Source of the DNA: Alentia gelatinosa
Lineage: Eukaryota; Annelida; Polychaeta; Phyllodocida; Polynoidae
Direction of reading: 5' to 3'
Length of the DNA: 64,000 bases
NCBI GenBank assembly: GCA_950022655.1
Contig: OX465581.1
Span: 110,529,125 to 110,593,124, forward strand
Shown here piece after piece: positions 1-12,404 of the stretch; the stretch's first letter is position 1; each line of letters opens with the position of its first letter. The position numbers and the translations under genes were made by a program. Under the pieces are notes generated by a model. The model had not been told where the DNA came from. It saw nothing but the letters and a program-made list of their open reading frames with translations, and ran no database searches.

Positions 1-166
1 AGCAGTCGGAGATGTACTTCGATACAAATGAAAGTGAATCACGGAAAGCGCACCAAGAGAGGGAAGAAGAAAAAAATACAACTTAAGATGATAGAAAGCA
101 ACAGTGTGATAAGATCTACACAGAAGACCAAAGCAGTAGCATAGCCCACCAGTGATATTAGCTTAC

Positions 167-322
167 ATGTTTCTGTTTCACAGCCATTTGCAGTTCGTTT
201 TTGAGGCGCTCTAACTCAGTATCTTTGGTTGATAAGTTGGCTTTCAAGGCAATCGCACTCTCGGCCTTTTTTTCTGCCTGTGACAGGGCATCCATGGCTT
301 TCCAATTTTTCTCTCGCAGCGC
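167..322 (-). CDS. RRBP1: RRBP1 coding exon 10, conserved LREKNWKAM segment
   Basis: A 156-bp phase 0/0 exon with acceptor TTCTGACACAG and donor AAACAT|GTAAGC. It begins ALREKNWKAMDALSQAEKKA, nearly identical to the RRBP1/kinectin signature LREKNWKAMEAL, which is the strongest single family match in the gene. The open donor shows that more exons follow to the left of the window. Confidence 0.94.
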
Positions 323-1433
323 CTGTGTCAGAAGTCAAATAGATCCCATCAGAAAGTTTTGGTTTGTCCCTCAGATATCAAATATCTCATATCAATATAT
401 GGAAGCTTCAAATACCGCTTGGGCCAACAGTTGACTGCTAAGCATATCAAAGAGAGAACCAATAATAAATGAATATTTATTTTATGTAAATGATTTTGGA
501 AACAATCATCATTAGTATTCATGATAAAAGCTAGAAATAACATAAATATAGTGCTAATAATTACAAATTAGTCATGACTAAAACTGTAATATAGATGTTA
601 TGGAATAAAAAATAAACATTTAAATATATTTATTTTAGAATTTGTTTAAAGATTATTAAACCATTTTTATTTGAAAAATATATATATATTGTAGATCAAT
701 GGTGCAACGTTTGTTTTATTCTTCATGTGTTTTCCCTACAGCAATTATCAAATTATTTTAGCTTCCTGGTGGCCTATTATATTGAGCTACAAGGTAACCA
801 ATGCAGGGGTCAGCCCACTATGGAATGTATCCCAGTACACTACAGGGAAAACAGTAGAGGAACATGAAAGTGTAGCCAAGACAAGACGGGGATCGCCAAG
901 GGTTGGTGTTATGGGGAAACGGTTAGATGTCTTGTCTGTGGTGGGTGGTTAGGGTCACCCTCCCTATTGTATAGTATCACCATAAAGCCATGTCCATAGG
1001 TTGAGAAGGGACAGCATGCTGGGCGGGGGGCTTGGCCTGGTTCCATGTCGTCTCTGTCACGCTGTACGACTGGTAGGTGCGTTACTACAGATGACAACTT
1101 TGCAGACACACGTCCCACCAGACGGGTTATAAGTCGACATGGGGGATGTGACCGTACAAAAAGAAAGCTGGGTAAATCCTACTCTCAATGAAATAAAACG
1201 TCTACTATCCAATATTACAATAGCTGTGGTTCTATAATGAACGGAAACATTCACAAGCCGTGAGGTTTGGACATGATGGCCACAAACAATGCATCAAAGA
1301 ACGTATAACGTGAAACAATAAACTACCATCTAAGATGATAATCAGTGAGACAAACCATTTAGCAAGGACGATGAACGGGCTTAGGGTATCTCAAGATAAA
1401 ATGGCTGAAACGATTATTGAAAGATATACTTAC
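323..1433. other. RRBP1 intron, no recognised feature
   Basis: Intron between exons 9 and 10. AT-rich with no repeat family recognised and no exon-like open frame with splice sites. Confidence 0.6.
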
Positions 1434-1545
1434 ATTGTTTTTCTGTTTCTGTGCATCGAGGTCACTGCTTAGTTTGGATGCCTCTTGGTCCTTGGCTTGA
1501 AGTTCCGACTGGAGTTTAGTAATCTGAGCCTGTTTCTCATCCAAG
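1434..1545 (-). CDS. RRBP1: RRBP1 coding exon 9, coiled coil
   Basis: A 112-bp exon, residues 594-630, with acceptor CTATTGCACAG and donor AACAAT|GTAAGT. It encodes QAQITKLQSELQAKDQEASK and ends DAQKQKNN. The Q-K-x-K-N-N ending before the next exon matches vertebrate RRBP1 (EQQKVKNN). Phases fit both neighbours. Confidence 0.91.
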
Positions 1546-3429
1546 CTGTGCAATAGACAGACATTAAGTAGATTCATTAAACTTAACTGTGGAGTGAAAT
1601 TAGTATGTACAAGAGCTAAGTTTGCATTTTAAAATAGAATAATTGGCCTCTAATGGCCAATTTGGCGGGTAGACGTATTTAGCATTCAATAAGTGAGACC
1701 AGTCACCATACCAAATGTTCTGTGTATGGAATGCAATTACGTATACTAACCTTTTTAGAATCCAGAGTATATTTAGCTACCTGTAGGCAATTCTAATTGG
1801 CAATCAGCAATGCCCTAGCTACATAAGAAAGGTAGGTCAGTTGCCTGATGATAACACTTTAATTAATGGATCAGTGCACACAGGAACTGAGACCTGTGTG
1901 CAAACTCCCTGACCATGTGCCTCAAAATGGGAGACAAAACTCTGTTTTTATATATAACAATAAAGTAGGTCAAGCCAATATCTAGTGGTAAATGATATCG
2001 CAAATAATTTTATAAACCAATACCATTTGACTGGGTCTTGACTGGTTCCTAAAACATAGTTATGAACCATCCTGACTTCATTTTTGTGTTTAAATATGCT
2101 GAATAAATCATTCACTCATACACTTGCTGCCCCCCCCCCCCCCCCTCAGATAATAGGAGTTATCAAGAATACATGAAAAGCACATCAAACATATGTTCCA
2201 CCTAAATAATGACACTTCCTAGGGTGTAACCAACTGTTAGTGACACTTATGGAAATGGTAAATGTAACAACAATGCTCAATGTAGATCAATATTGTGTAA
2301 ACATGTGTTTTAGTATGCCCATTTCACCCCCCCCCCCCCCCAAACGTTTAACAAATACATGAATATCTCACTAAATATAGAACCTACCTAGAAAATTCCA
2401 CTTCCTAGCAACTACCTCTTTTTTCCTTTCAAATGAGACATACTTTATCATGATCAAACCAGCTTTAGGTGTAGAAATATGTCTGTAAAGGAGTTCTCAA
2501 AAATGTACCTGTGACTCAAAAAGTCCCCCCAAACTGAATTATTTTTTTTTTTTTTTTTTTTTAAATTTATGTCAAAATACTAAAAACCCAAACTGTAAGA
2601 TCTTGTATGGCCATAAAACCTTCTGTTCTAAACAGAAATCATATTTCTATCCGTGCTTAGTTAGCTATAAAAAGCAAAAGTGTGGTCAGGTCACCTAGTG
2701 CTCTTTAAGCAGGTGTACTACAGTAGCATAAAGCCATAACCTATAGGGCAACTGTCCACCCGCTTATAAGTCCTAACTTTGACCATGAACTTGTATACAA
2801 CTGCATGCTTTCACCTTGGAAGAAATATCATTTATAGTCATAAAAATTCTAATTCGTTCTAGAGTAAACGTTCCTCCCTAATCTGCAAAACTCTTTTTTC
2901 AAACCCATTTAAACAAAATATATTGACAAAAAACACTGGATACACCTAAAATTTCAATGCTTTCTGACGCTGCGTGTTATCAATTAGTTGAATTAAAAAA
3001 GTGGAAATAATGGACATAAAGTAGGTTATTTTCTACATGCCTCTTGGGAATAAAGATAAACCTGACCTTTGATGATATCAAATTTCATATTTCATACCAT
3101 AAAATTATAAAATATGTACACCTGATGAAGACTGAAAAGTCAAACCGTTGTGTCATTACAACTAAATTTATCCTCAACTACAATCCCGGTTGTTTTATTC
3201 AGTGTGCGCTAATCTTTAGACTCAAACCAATAATATCAATTCCCTAGGTTCAACTCTCCCGTAACATCGCCTTCCTACTGCGATCCACAACTTTCATCTG
3301 TTGTGCATTTGTATCATATACCCAAAGGGGATTCTTCCAACCCACACTTATCGCGGTGTAGTGAGTCAGGGATAGATGGGACAGACCGTTATCTGGTGTT
3401 ACGCTGAGACAGGGCTGACAGGTACTCAC
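1546..3429. other. RRBP1 intron with homopolymer tracts
   Basis: Intron between exons 8 and 9. It contains C tracts near 2131-2146 and 2325-2342 and a T tract near 2543-2562. Nothing else was recognised. Confidence 0.6.
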
Positions 3430-3575
3430 AGTCGGGTGGTCTCGGGGTCCGGCTTGGCCGGGGTGCTGACCTCTCCGTTGACCTCGGCAGCGGGCGCCTC
3501 CTGACCTTCACCTGACGTGCGCTCCTTGGACTCCTTCAGCTGAGCCGCCAACAGATTATTCTCCTCGCGAAGTTG
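3430..3575 (-). CDS. RRBP1: RRBP1 coding exon 8, coiled coil plus Pro/Glu-rich spacer
   Basis: A 146-bp exon, residues 545-592, with acceptor TTTTCTTTGCAG and donor CCGACT|GTGAGT. It begins QLREENNLLAAQLKESKER (coiled coil) and then changes to a Gly/Glu/Ala/Pro-rich spacer (EAPAAEVNGEVSTPAKP) that should break the coil. It ends in phase 2. It could accept either exon 7 or the putative alternative first exon at 6176-6721, since both end in phase 0. Confidence 0.88.
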
Positions 3576-6175
3576 CTGCAAAGAAAAAGAATTGTTATTG
3601 TACACAATCGATGGATAAAAGATATTTTTGTTTGTTTGTTTGGGTAGTTTAACGTCCAATCTGTTCAATTAGACTTGGTTAAAAGAGACAATGAAGGATA
3701 AACGTGAAACCAGGTTTTATATGGAATGGAGTCACGAGAGGTGCTGGTCAAGATGAAATTGTTGAGGCAATTAATAGAATATAACCTTCAATTTCTTCCT
3801 CGTGTATGTCCAGTCTAGGACTCACTACACTCCTCAAATGCATTTTTTTCAGGTAACATATTGACGACAGCGTTATTCGCCCTAATCAGGCCCGTGAATT
3901 GCTAAGCCGCATCACTTTCTTCCCGAACAAACAAGGTCATCCACAGCAACCTGAGTTAGGTTGGTATCAATTCTGACAAAATGTTGGAGATCAATGTTAA
4001 ATCAAATAGATTCTTGTTTACAATGACTATGTGTTTATTATCTTTAAGACCCAACAATATTAATTCCAATGAAAAATGAATCAATTGCTGCCCTGATTTA
4101 TATCTCTCCTTCTCTGTGTACGTAAAATAAAATAAATGAAGTGGGTAAAGGGCACTCACAAAAAAAGAGCTATTTCAATAGATATTATCAATACATCTTT
4201 TAACATGTGGCATTTATTCACAGAAGTTGAGTCACGATTGAAAAATAGTTTACACTGACTCTTTTTTGCTAGTTTACTCTCCGTCTGACCCATTTTCACA
4301 AGCATGTCTCATTCCAGTCTTTTTTATATGCCAGTCGAGTGTAGAGGTTACACATTGTTTTTACCTGTGATTCATAACTGAAATCTCCTGATACACGCTA
4401 GCTCTAAAGATCCCCCTGGGCACAAGCACAACGAGCAGGAACGGGGAAGTGAACCCGACCTCTGACCTTCCAGCGTTTGGCTTGATATCAGTGACCTTTG
4501 TCGGCAACGCCACCATTTCCCAACCCCTGCAAAGCACGCACCATCTAAACACACTCTATACAGTGAGCATGGCTTGACAAAAGCTTGATCAATAAAGGCC
4601 AGGTGGACTTATTAAACTCAGACCACTTCATATCAGTAGTGTTTGTCCCACACACCCTTGTGACCCCGCATCGATTTCTTAAGTAAAAGTGTATTTAATA
4701 AATAACACATGCGCGCGAGTGTTACTTGAAAATATATGTATCATCCAAAACTCCTGTCATTAGGTGGAGGCGAAGCACAATATGTAAATTCTACCTGGGG
4801 CCGGCTCTGTGTATTCACAATATTGACTGCAGGCCGACTGCACAGATGGTACAGATATCCATGTAGAAGCGCATACGGGTTATTTTGAGATCTATCAGCC
4901 TTTTTTTCCACAGCTGGGCATACGTGTGCCAGCCACGTGGTCAGTGGTTTACTTATTTGTTTGGGTAGTTTAATGTCCAATTTGTTCAATTACACTTACT
5001 TTGGTTTACTTAACTAACATAACATATACATATCTTATTGGAATGACAAGAGTATGCTGCCTGGTTAATCCAGATATCTGAGTCTTCTCTAATATATCTT
5101 ATCGAAAATCTTACTTTCCTTGAGGAAGTCAAAATTTTCTCTTGCCACTGTTATGAAAAATACTGCGCATTGCTGTTACATATTTTTTTAGGAATTTCTT
5201 CCTGCACTGTTTTTGTGACCTGACAACGTAGCATGAGATGTTTTACACTCAGCGGAGTGTTGAATGTCTGGCACGTATCAAGATCGATTTGAATTTGTAT
5301 CTATTCTCAGATGATAACCAGGTCCATTCACACTTTCTTATTTGTTAAAGCACAAGACACGGCTCAAAAGTGGATACATCATTGAACAATTATCAGTCGT
5401 TTGCGTATATTAATGAGGCACCATACCTGTAGGATGTATAATGGAAGTGCAAGTAAGCAAACGGGTAGTATGTGTTACCACCGACTACAAATACAACTAT
5501 GTATTATCATAGTAATTAAGACTCTATGCAGAAAACTTATTCCTTCTTCGTTTATCCCTTGATTTTACTTGGAGAATACGTTCCAATTTCCCCTTCTCCT
5601 TTTTCTCTTTAAAATCATACATGAGTATACATACTTGTACAAAAGCTTCTTTGAATCTAAAACTGCCTTAACTTATACTGAAAATGTTTACATTTAGGTA
5701 ATTATATTGTCCAATTTTACAATTTTAAATAGAAAAGGCCAGAGATTACAACTTGTCGTCATGCAAATATAACGAGGGTACCAAAATAGGTTTATCAAAT
5801 GAAATGATTATTCAAAGTGAACTATAAAAGATCTTTCCCAAGTGAAGTCCCATCATCATATATAATAGCTAAAGTTGTATCTTACTTATGCAAAATGGCA
5901 CTAAAATGCTATCCTCAAGATGCGACTTCACGTTAAGTGGGACAGAAAATCACGTTTTCCTATATTTGTTCTGGTGGAGTGCACATACGCGCCTCTCCCG
6001 ACCAGTGCCTCAATTGCAAACAACCATACACCTCACTGAATAAAGAATAGCTGTAATCTTTGACGACAGTTTCGTGATGTCGCAAGATTCGCTCAGATGA
6101 TGAAGTAGGGAGGAGACTGGAGGGGCCAGGGTTGGTGGGTAATGGGAGGGGGGTGCCCAAGGTAACGGTACATAC
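3576..6175. other. RRBP1 intron with two SINE-tail fragments
   Basis: Segments at 3629-3676 and 4946-4997 read TTTGTTTGGGTAGTTTAAYGTCCAAT..TTCAATTA. This is the same tail found at the end of the SINE at 28212-28514. The rest is AT-rich intron with no recognised exon. Confidence 0.5.
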
Positions 6176-6534
6176 AGCTAGGAGGTAATTTGCGTTCTCC
6201 ACCGCTCCACTGAGCACGGCCAGTCTTTTATCACCCAGCGCTGTCTCAATCTCGTTCTCCAGGTCCACTTCCTCCAGGGTGAGTCCAGTGCCCCGAGGAG
6301 GAGGAGGACCCCGGCACTCCTGTACCTGCACCTTCCACGCCTCCATCTCCGTAATCCCGCGTATCTCGAGGTCGTGCTGACCCTGGAGTGTCTCCGTGTC
6401 CCTGCTGCTGCGGCGGCCGGCGGGAGAGGACGGGGGCGGCGGCGGGGTGGTGGTGGTGGTGGTGGTAGTGGCCGCCCGGGACTTGGACCGGCGCGGGGCC
6501 GTCACGACGACCGGCAGCCCGGCGGGCAGGTGGT

Positions 6535-6568
<34 letters not shown>

Positions 6569-6721
6569 AGCGGTGGCGGCGGGGTCATCGTCCTGGGCCG
6601 CCGTCTCCGGACGCGCCGACGGCGGCGACGACGCGTGGTCCCGCGTGAAGAAGCGGCGGAAGAAGTGTGCAGAGCGGCAGAGCAGGGCGGCCATGGCGGG
6701 TTGCTGCTCGGGCGTCCTCAT
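6176..6721 (-). CDS. Hypothetical GC-rich first exon, possibly an alternative start of RRBP1
   Basis: The open frame starts at an ATG ending at 6721 (MRTPEQQPAMAALLCRSAHF) and runs 182 codons to a GCT|GTATGT splice donor in phase 0. It contains an Ala run of about 13, a Thr run and Pro runs encoded by GCC/ACC/CCC repeats, then a charged, possibly helical segment (LTLEEVDLENEIETALGDKR) ending NANYLLA. It lies in an RRBP1 intron on the same strand. Its donor phase fits exon 8, whose start QLREENNLLAAQ would continue the helical pattern. No homologous protein was recognised. It could instead be a non-coding GC island or an unrelated nested exon. A stop codon lies upstream in frame near 6905 and no earlier in-frame ATG exists. 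Confidence 0.42.
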
Positions 6722-6928
6722 GAGGTCCTCGGGGGAGCTCACGCTAAACGGTCCGAAATAATATCTCCTATCGATATAATACACACACAATTTGAGGACT
6801 CCGACTCTTCTCTTATCACCCAAGTCCCATGGTTGAGGGTGATTCAGAGCAGCTCTTGACGAGAAGACGCAGCACTCGGCATGTGAAGGCCAGCTCAGCT
6901 GTTACTCACCCACAATGAGTGTGCCGGG

Positions 6929-6935
6929 TATATAT
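6929..6935 (-). promoter_or_regulatory. TATA-like box upstream of the 6176-6721 reading frame
   Basis: The minus strand reads CCATATATACCCGG, about 210 bases upstream of the ATG at 6721, inside a region richer in GC and CpG (about 6200-7280) than the surrounding introns. The motif alone is weak evidence. Its position is what an internal promoter for the putative alternative exon would need. Confidence 0.25.
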
Positions 6936-7295
6936 GGCTCGTTTACTCCCGAGTCTCCCCGGCCACAACCTCCTCCTCCTCCTCCTCCTCCGAGAAAGAA
7001 AGATTCAAAAGGGCGGAGAAATAGTCACCGAGCGCTTAAACTTTAAGAAACGTGACCATGCGAACTTTTCTTGTCGAGGAAAAGACAAAAAGATTGGCCA
7101 TCCAACCACAGGTGAAAGGCAAAAGTAAAACAGCTCTGGGTAGAGGTGGGTGAGACTGCTGAGCTGGCCGTCTGTCGCTCTGTGCCCGTGGCCGCAGGTA
7201 ACATGGCCCTAAGTTGGCACTCAGTTTATGTGAGCTGCTCAGAGGTGAGCGGCGCTCCGCATGAATCACGGCGAGCTGCTCAGCGACTAGACTTG

Positions 7296-7465
7296 CTAAA
7301 GTCTTTGATTATGGACATTCATGATTCATAAAAGTAAGATAAAGTATGTTGCAGCATGACTGGTCCAGGAATCAAACTTCCTAAAGTCTTTAATTGTGGA
7401 CATTCATTATTAAAAAGAAAGTAAGATCAAGTATGTTGCAGCGTGACTGGTCCAGGCATCAAAGA
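7296..7465. repeat. Two-copy tandem repeat, unit about 90 bp
   Basis: Two adjacent copies contain CTAAAGTCTTTRATTRTGGAC..GTATGTTGCAGC and then TGACTGGTCCAGG, about 90 bases apart. A shorter related piece (ACTTGCTCAAGTCTTTGATT) recurs near 22636. Confidence 0.75.
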
Positions 7466-7509
7466 CTTGTCCATTAGGAACGAAACCTCCAGTAGATTGT
7501 AACTCCCTG

Positions 7510-7778
7510 TAAAGGGCTGATTCCACCAACACGATGGGTTTGTCGCGATATATCTTGGTATATCTTGTAATATCTTACAATGTCACGATATGTTGTACCT
7601 CCGTTGTCGCAAAACGTAGCCGTGCAGTGGCGGGTGTATGTTTTGTTGCTCCACCACGGCGACACCTCAAGACACATCACGACAAATAGGCATGCGATTA
7701 TTCAAGCCTGACTTAGCAAGACACCCAAATCGTGACCAATCTCACTATATCTTGTGTGTCAGTGGAATCAGCACTTAA
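7510..7778. mobile_element. MITE of the CTGATTCCAC inverted-repeat family, copy 1
   Basis: A 269-bp segment. The left end reads TAAAGGGCTGATTCCACC and the right end GGAATCAGCACTTAA, its reverse complement with small differences. Related ends flank 29534-29695 and, more distantly, 34539-35452. No coding capacity, so non-autonomous. Superfamily not assigned. Confidence 0.7.
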
Positions 7779-8825
7779 CCCTACCCCTGCCCATCCCCCT
7801 CCTCCAGTTTCCTGGATACTATGTTATCAAAGCAATAAGTCCCGCCTGTGGACGACCTTTGGACTGTGGGTTAATAATTAAAACCTCTGTACCCTTCTCA
7901 CTGAGCATCCCCTACATGAATTGGAGAACATCAATCTCCAAGCAAATATCCTGCACAGTAGCGAGGAACTCTGCAAGGAGAGTGCTGGACAAGCGTGATG
8001 CCAACCATCGCCAGAAATCGGACACCATTATTGATTTGTTTAGATCATTTTCCACCCTGCTGACGTGCCGTTGGGCCTGTCCGCATTGTATGATGGAAGT
8101 CTCTATCCATCTTTTTCGTGGATTTTTTTTTTTTGTGGTCGCGGTAGCAGCCTCGTGCCTTAACCATTACCGACTTGACCAGTCCCTGTATCGAGGAGAG
8201 GAGTGGTGGGGTAGGTTGGGGATACAGGGACTGGGGCCAGTCTACTCGGCGACCAGCGCCAACTCCCTCACCCACACACTGCGCCGCTCCCGTTTATTGT
8301 GCCGCAAAACCATCTCCCGTAGGTTGCTCTAGCGGTGCAGTGTGCCTCCACCACCCGCGAGCTTCTCCCCCAACACTCTCCACCCGCAGCTCCCGCCCCT
8401 CCCGAACATAAACAAACACTCGTGCAAAGATGCGGGCGATAATTGCTGAATATTCCTTGGAGAGTGACGCGCTGAGCTGCTCGCGGGACCGCCCTTGTTC
8501 CCCGACAGGTCGAGAGGGGGCGCTTGAGTCAGCTCGCCCACTCACACGCCCCACCTAGTGGCCGCAGACACCGGAACCCCAGCAGCACCATCTGTTCGCA
8601 CTTTTTCTCTCCCCTTTACCTCGGAGTTGCCAAGAACCCTGGAACCCTAGGATTCTGTTGGATCACAGTAGAACCCCATTTCTCGGGGCATTTTCTACCA
8701 CCTATAGTCGTTCTTTCTAAGGGCTGCAACCATCATAGCTTTGCCCAACGCAGTGTGAAGCAGCCAAGAGTTGCTGACGGTCTGTACGTGTCAGCAAAGT
8801 CCCTCAGGGCAGGCCTCTACACAAC
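7779..8825. other. RRBP1 intron, no recognised feature
   Basis: Moderately GC-rich from 8200 to 8600. Long open frames here lack splice context, domain content and codon bias, so none was called. Confidence 0.5.
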
Positions 8826-9007
8826 CACCATGGAGTTGTCCCATTACCTTAATTCCATATAAGGAATACTGTAGACTGAGTAGCCAATAACTGCATTCGC
8901 AGCAAACCCCGACCTTCACCCTGACCTCCTTACATAATATTTTCTAGCGCCTTGGGACGGCTCTGCAGTCGAGAGTTGACCTCGAATCTTAGGGGCCACA
9001 ACCACCC
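8826..9007. repeat. Dispersed 182-bp repeat, copy 1
   Basis: Runs from CACCATGGAGTTGTCCC to GGGGCCACAACCACCC and matches 13697-13878 with only a handful of differences and no length change. No terminal repeats or coding potential were seen. Confidence 0.85.
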
Positions 9008-9431
9008 CCCAAGAGAGCAATCTCTACACATGAGAGTAATTTCATGGTGTATGATCCAATGTACATACATTTTGGGAGCGTGTGGGTGGTGGTGGGTGAT
9101 TTGACAGTGTGTGGATATCAGATTTAACATTTGAAAAGGTCCTGCATAATATGTCAACCACGTGATATCTATTATGATTCATGACTTTTTATCTATCGAC
9201 TTTTTTTTGTGTCTGGCTCGGTTAAAAATGCCGGTAACCATAGTAACCTGCCGACCCAATGAGCATCTCTAAAACGGTGAGAGCCACAAAGGTCATCTTG
9301 TGAACACGAACATGAATATTTCTGAGACTGGTGACCTCAGGGTGCTTGCCGTTTCATTCCTGATCCGGCATCCACCTGGATATAACCGGTACCTTCTGTC
9401 TGACACCTGTTCGGCACGCCACACGACACCG

Positions 9432-9645
9432 CTAGCGCCCCGCCCAGCGCCGCCCCCCCCCCCTCGGCCCCCCGCTCCCCGCCTCCCGGCCCCCAAACCT
9501 GACAGACCCGCCCCGTCCCCCGTCCCCCGGCGCCCAAACCCAGCTCCCGCCCCCGCCCCGTTCCCCAGCGCCCAAACCCGGCAGACCAGCCACCAGCTCC
9601 CGCCCCCGGCGCCCATACTCCCCCCCCCCCCCCCCACGTCCCCTA
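9432..9645. repeat. C-rich strand-asymmetric tract
   Basis: About 210 bases almost free of G-runs but packed with C-runs (CGCCCCGCCC, CCCGCCCCCGCCCC, a final C run of about 17). The minus strand has many G-runs and could form quadruplex structures. The proline-rich plus-strand translation is a by-product of the base composition. Confidence 0.7.
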
Positions 9646-12094
9646 CCTCAACGTGTCCAATCTGTTTTTTGACGGCAGCTACATCGACTACACGAGATTA
9701 TAAAAGGAGGAGGTGTGATTGGGAAGAGTCTACATGTCGGTGCCTTAATATAGTTTTAAGACATCGAAATTATATTCCAGATTCTCACCTAGCCGATGGT
9801 CCGGATGGATCGGGAACAAATATCTATGTCTCATAAGCTTTATGCAAGCCTGCCGTCTAACTATGCAGAGACGGCGTACTCGTGGTGCGGCGAGGTATGG
9901 AAGGGGAGGGGCGGCAGGTGAGGTGTGTCCTTGACACGTTGGGACGGCGTGGAGTGGAGCGGAGGGGGGATATGAGAGTGGCCGGGGTGGGGGTAGTCGG
10001 ACCGGGACACACCAGAGTGGTCCTACTGGTTTAACACTAACACGCCACCGTCACCCCGCGTCACATTCAGTCAGTCACAACTCGGCTTTCCATGAACAAG
10101 AGAAATATAAAAGCGAATTGGATAGTAGTGTATGTGTGTAGGGAGGGAGGGAGTGGGTGACGGAGGGCACTTTGCACACCCACGTGTTGCCGGATTAGGC
10201 CTCACAATGATCAGGTGCGCCTCAGTCATGCTCCGCTGCCCACACCGCCCTTCTCGCATGTCTCCCAGCCGTCCTCAAATAAGGTTAAGCCTTATTTCAA
10301 ATGAAGGGGAAAGAGACAAGTTGAGAGGAATGTGGTGTGGCCTGCGTAACGCTATGCTCCTGTATGTGTATGTGCACCTTCATGGGGCCGACACGCAACC
10401 CAAGGGGTGGCTATTATGTGGGGGTCTCCAAGCCTCGTGTGCTTTGCCTGGGTATAGCGGGGGATGGTGCTGGTGTTTGAGTCAGGTGGAGTAGAATAGT
10501 TGTTGCATGAGGCAACGCCTTATGGTAAGTGGATTACGATCAGAAACGTTAGAAATGTATAAATGTAACACCCTATGCGTGTGTCTGCTTTATAGGGCAC
10601 AGAGTGATTGCTAGTTTGTCCATTGTACGCCAGGAAATTGTAAGATAGCACCACTGTAGTTGGGGGCAACCACTGTTATCAGTTGTTAAAATCGATAGAT
10701 AATATTGAGACGAGGCTAAAATTCCTCAGTGGCAAACCCCCCCCCCCCCCCAAAAAAAAAAAAATACTTTTCATAAAATCCTTTGATAAATAGTCCTGCT
10801 ACCCGGTGTTTTGGATGGCGTCGGGGGCAAGATGGCCGTCTCCTTAGCACGATAGCTATGTGCCCTATATATTTGCTCAATATCACATGACTAGGGTGAG
10901 ACTAGGTGAAATTTAATCCTTGGATAATACCATACGTCACACACCATTCACAAATATATCCCGCTAGATTCAGTTGGAAATTATCAGGGTTTTTTAATAT
11001 TGTGATTGGCTATAAGTGGTCCAACGTGTGCATGTGCTGCCAAATCCACAGTAGCTAACGTTGTTTGTAGTGACCTAGCGCCAAAGCATAGCCAAAGCAT
11101 TTCTAAATTTACAAATTATGAGATCCATAAGAACATAATTTGTTGGCCATGTTCCAAAGCAGGATCTGTTGTGGCTCTGCGTGCCTGGTGCACGCGAATC
11201 AATGTGAGTCACCCACGTAGGAGTCACTGACGCAAACATCATCGGAGGTATTTTGTGCACTTCATACATATATAACGTAACAAGGAAGAACGCCCTACTA
11301 TGGGTGATTGTAACTGTTCTTTATTTCTAAATTAAAAAAAAAAACGTAATCAACATTACGTGTCATCAATCACCACTTGACCCCATAGTGTCTCTAATCT
11401 TGGAGTAAATTGTTTTTGTCGTTTTTTTTCACACAAAAATAACCTCAAATGAACGGAACTCAACAGACAACAAAAAATAAGTCGTCGAGCTCAGTAATTG
11501 TCATGGGATATATAGATCACACATGTCTGTACATGACTGACGTGACTTGACCCTGAAGGTTAGATGTGTGTGTGGAATAACAACTTGAGATCCAGTGTGA
11601 GCGGCATTCACAGGAGCGCGAGGCCAATGAACACTCCGAGCACAAGGGCGAACCTATAATGGAGGGTAGTGTGCGGGGAGGGGTGGTTAACTGAAGCGGC
11701 GCCTCTCTTTGTCAAAGCCATGTGTCCTCTATTTGAGGTTGAAGTTCAAAGCAGACTAGGGCCAACAGGAAAATATGGTAAATATCACTAGAAAACGTAT
11801 ATATAGAGAGAGAGTAATGATCCTCACAAAATCTAGATCCAGGTAACTCTAAGATCTGGATAATTTGATTGGGTTGAGCTGAAAGTTTAATTTTGTAAAT
11901 ATTGTTCTAATAAAAGCCAATCAACATAACCAATTTGGGAAGTTTGCGAGTTGTACCTGTTAAAATCATCTAGTTTTATTTTGTATGAAGATCGTACAAT
12001 ATCATACAATTGAGATATATACAAAATAATGCTCACTGATGTGCATATCCTTTACCACGAGAGATAGCTATTTGTTATCCCGTGCATATTCCTA
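9646..12094. other. RRBP1 intron, little recognised
   Basis: Contains a C/A homopolymer block at 10738-10764. A short segment near 10600-10655 (CAGAGTGATTGCTAGTT..AGGAAATTG) recurs at the right edge of the window near 63946-64000. No exon or element was delimited. Confidence 0.45.
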
Positions 12095-12310
12095 CCTGAG
12101 AGAGACTGAGAAAACATGAAAAACAGATCGTTGTTGGCTATGGAATGGGGCTGGGGTGTGTGGGGAGGTCTGTACCACTGTGCTTTTGGGGTGAATGAGG
12201 CTCAATGTAATGTAAGCTATCACTGTTTTACACAAGAAAAAAAGAAAAACAGTTTGAGAAACTGGAAATGAAAACAAAGAATCCCATAGATAAGAGGAAA
12301 ACTACCAACG
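12095..12310. mobile_element. Degenerate copy of the CAGGGATGTCAGTT MITE family
   Basis: Contains the family core GAGAGACTGAGAAAACATG..TGGGGCTGGGGTGTGTGGGGAGGT..ACCACTGT. The left terminus is lost and the right one is decayed (GGAAAACTACCAACGG). Confidence 0.6.
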
Positions 12311-12404
12311 GTGTGATTAATACCGCACATATGTATATTTAAAAGAGGAGAAGGGCTGATGCCAGTGGCTGGCACACAGCACTGCCTTGCGATCGGCGAA
12401 TACG

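Noticed and set aside
4361..4554. Minus-strand frames between exons 8 and 7 as an extra RRBP1 exon
   Set aside because: No coiled-coil pattern and exon 7 joins exon 8 directly in phase.
6374..6859. Plus-strand Gly/Arg-rich open frames opposite the 6176-6721 reading frame
   Set aside because: Low-complexity translation of GC-rich triplet runs; the minus strand has the splice donor and non-repetitive segments.
9300..9836. 178-residue proline-rich plus-strand frame
   Set aside because: Produced by the C-rich tract; no domain, splice context or codon pattern.
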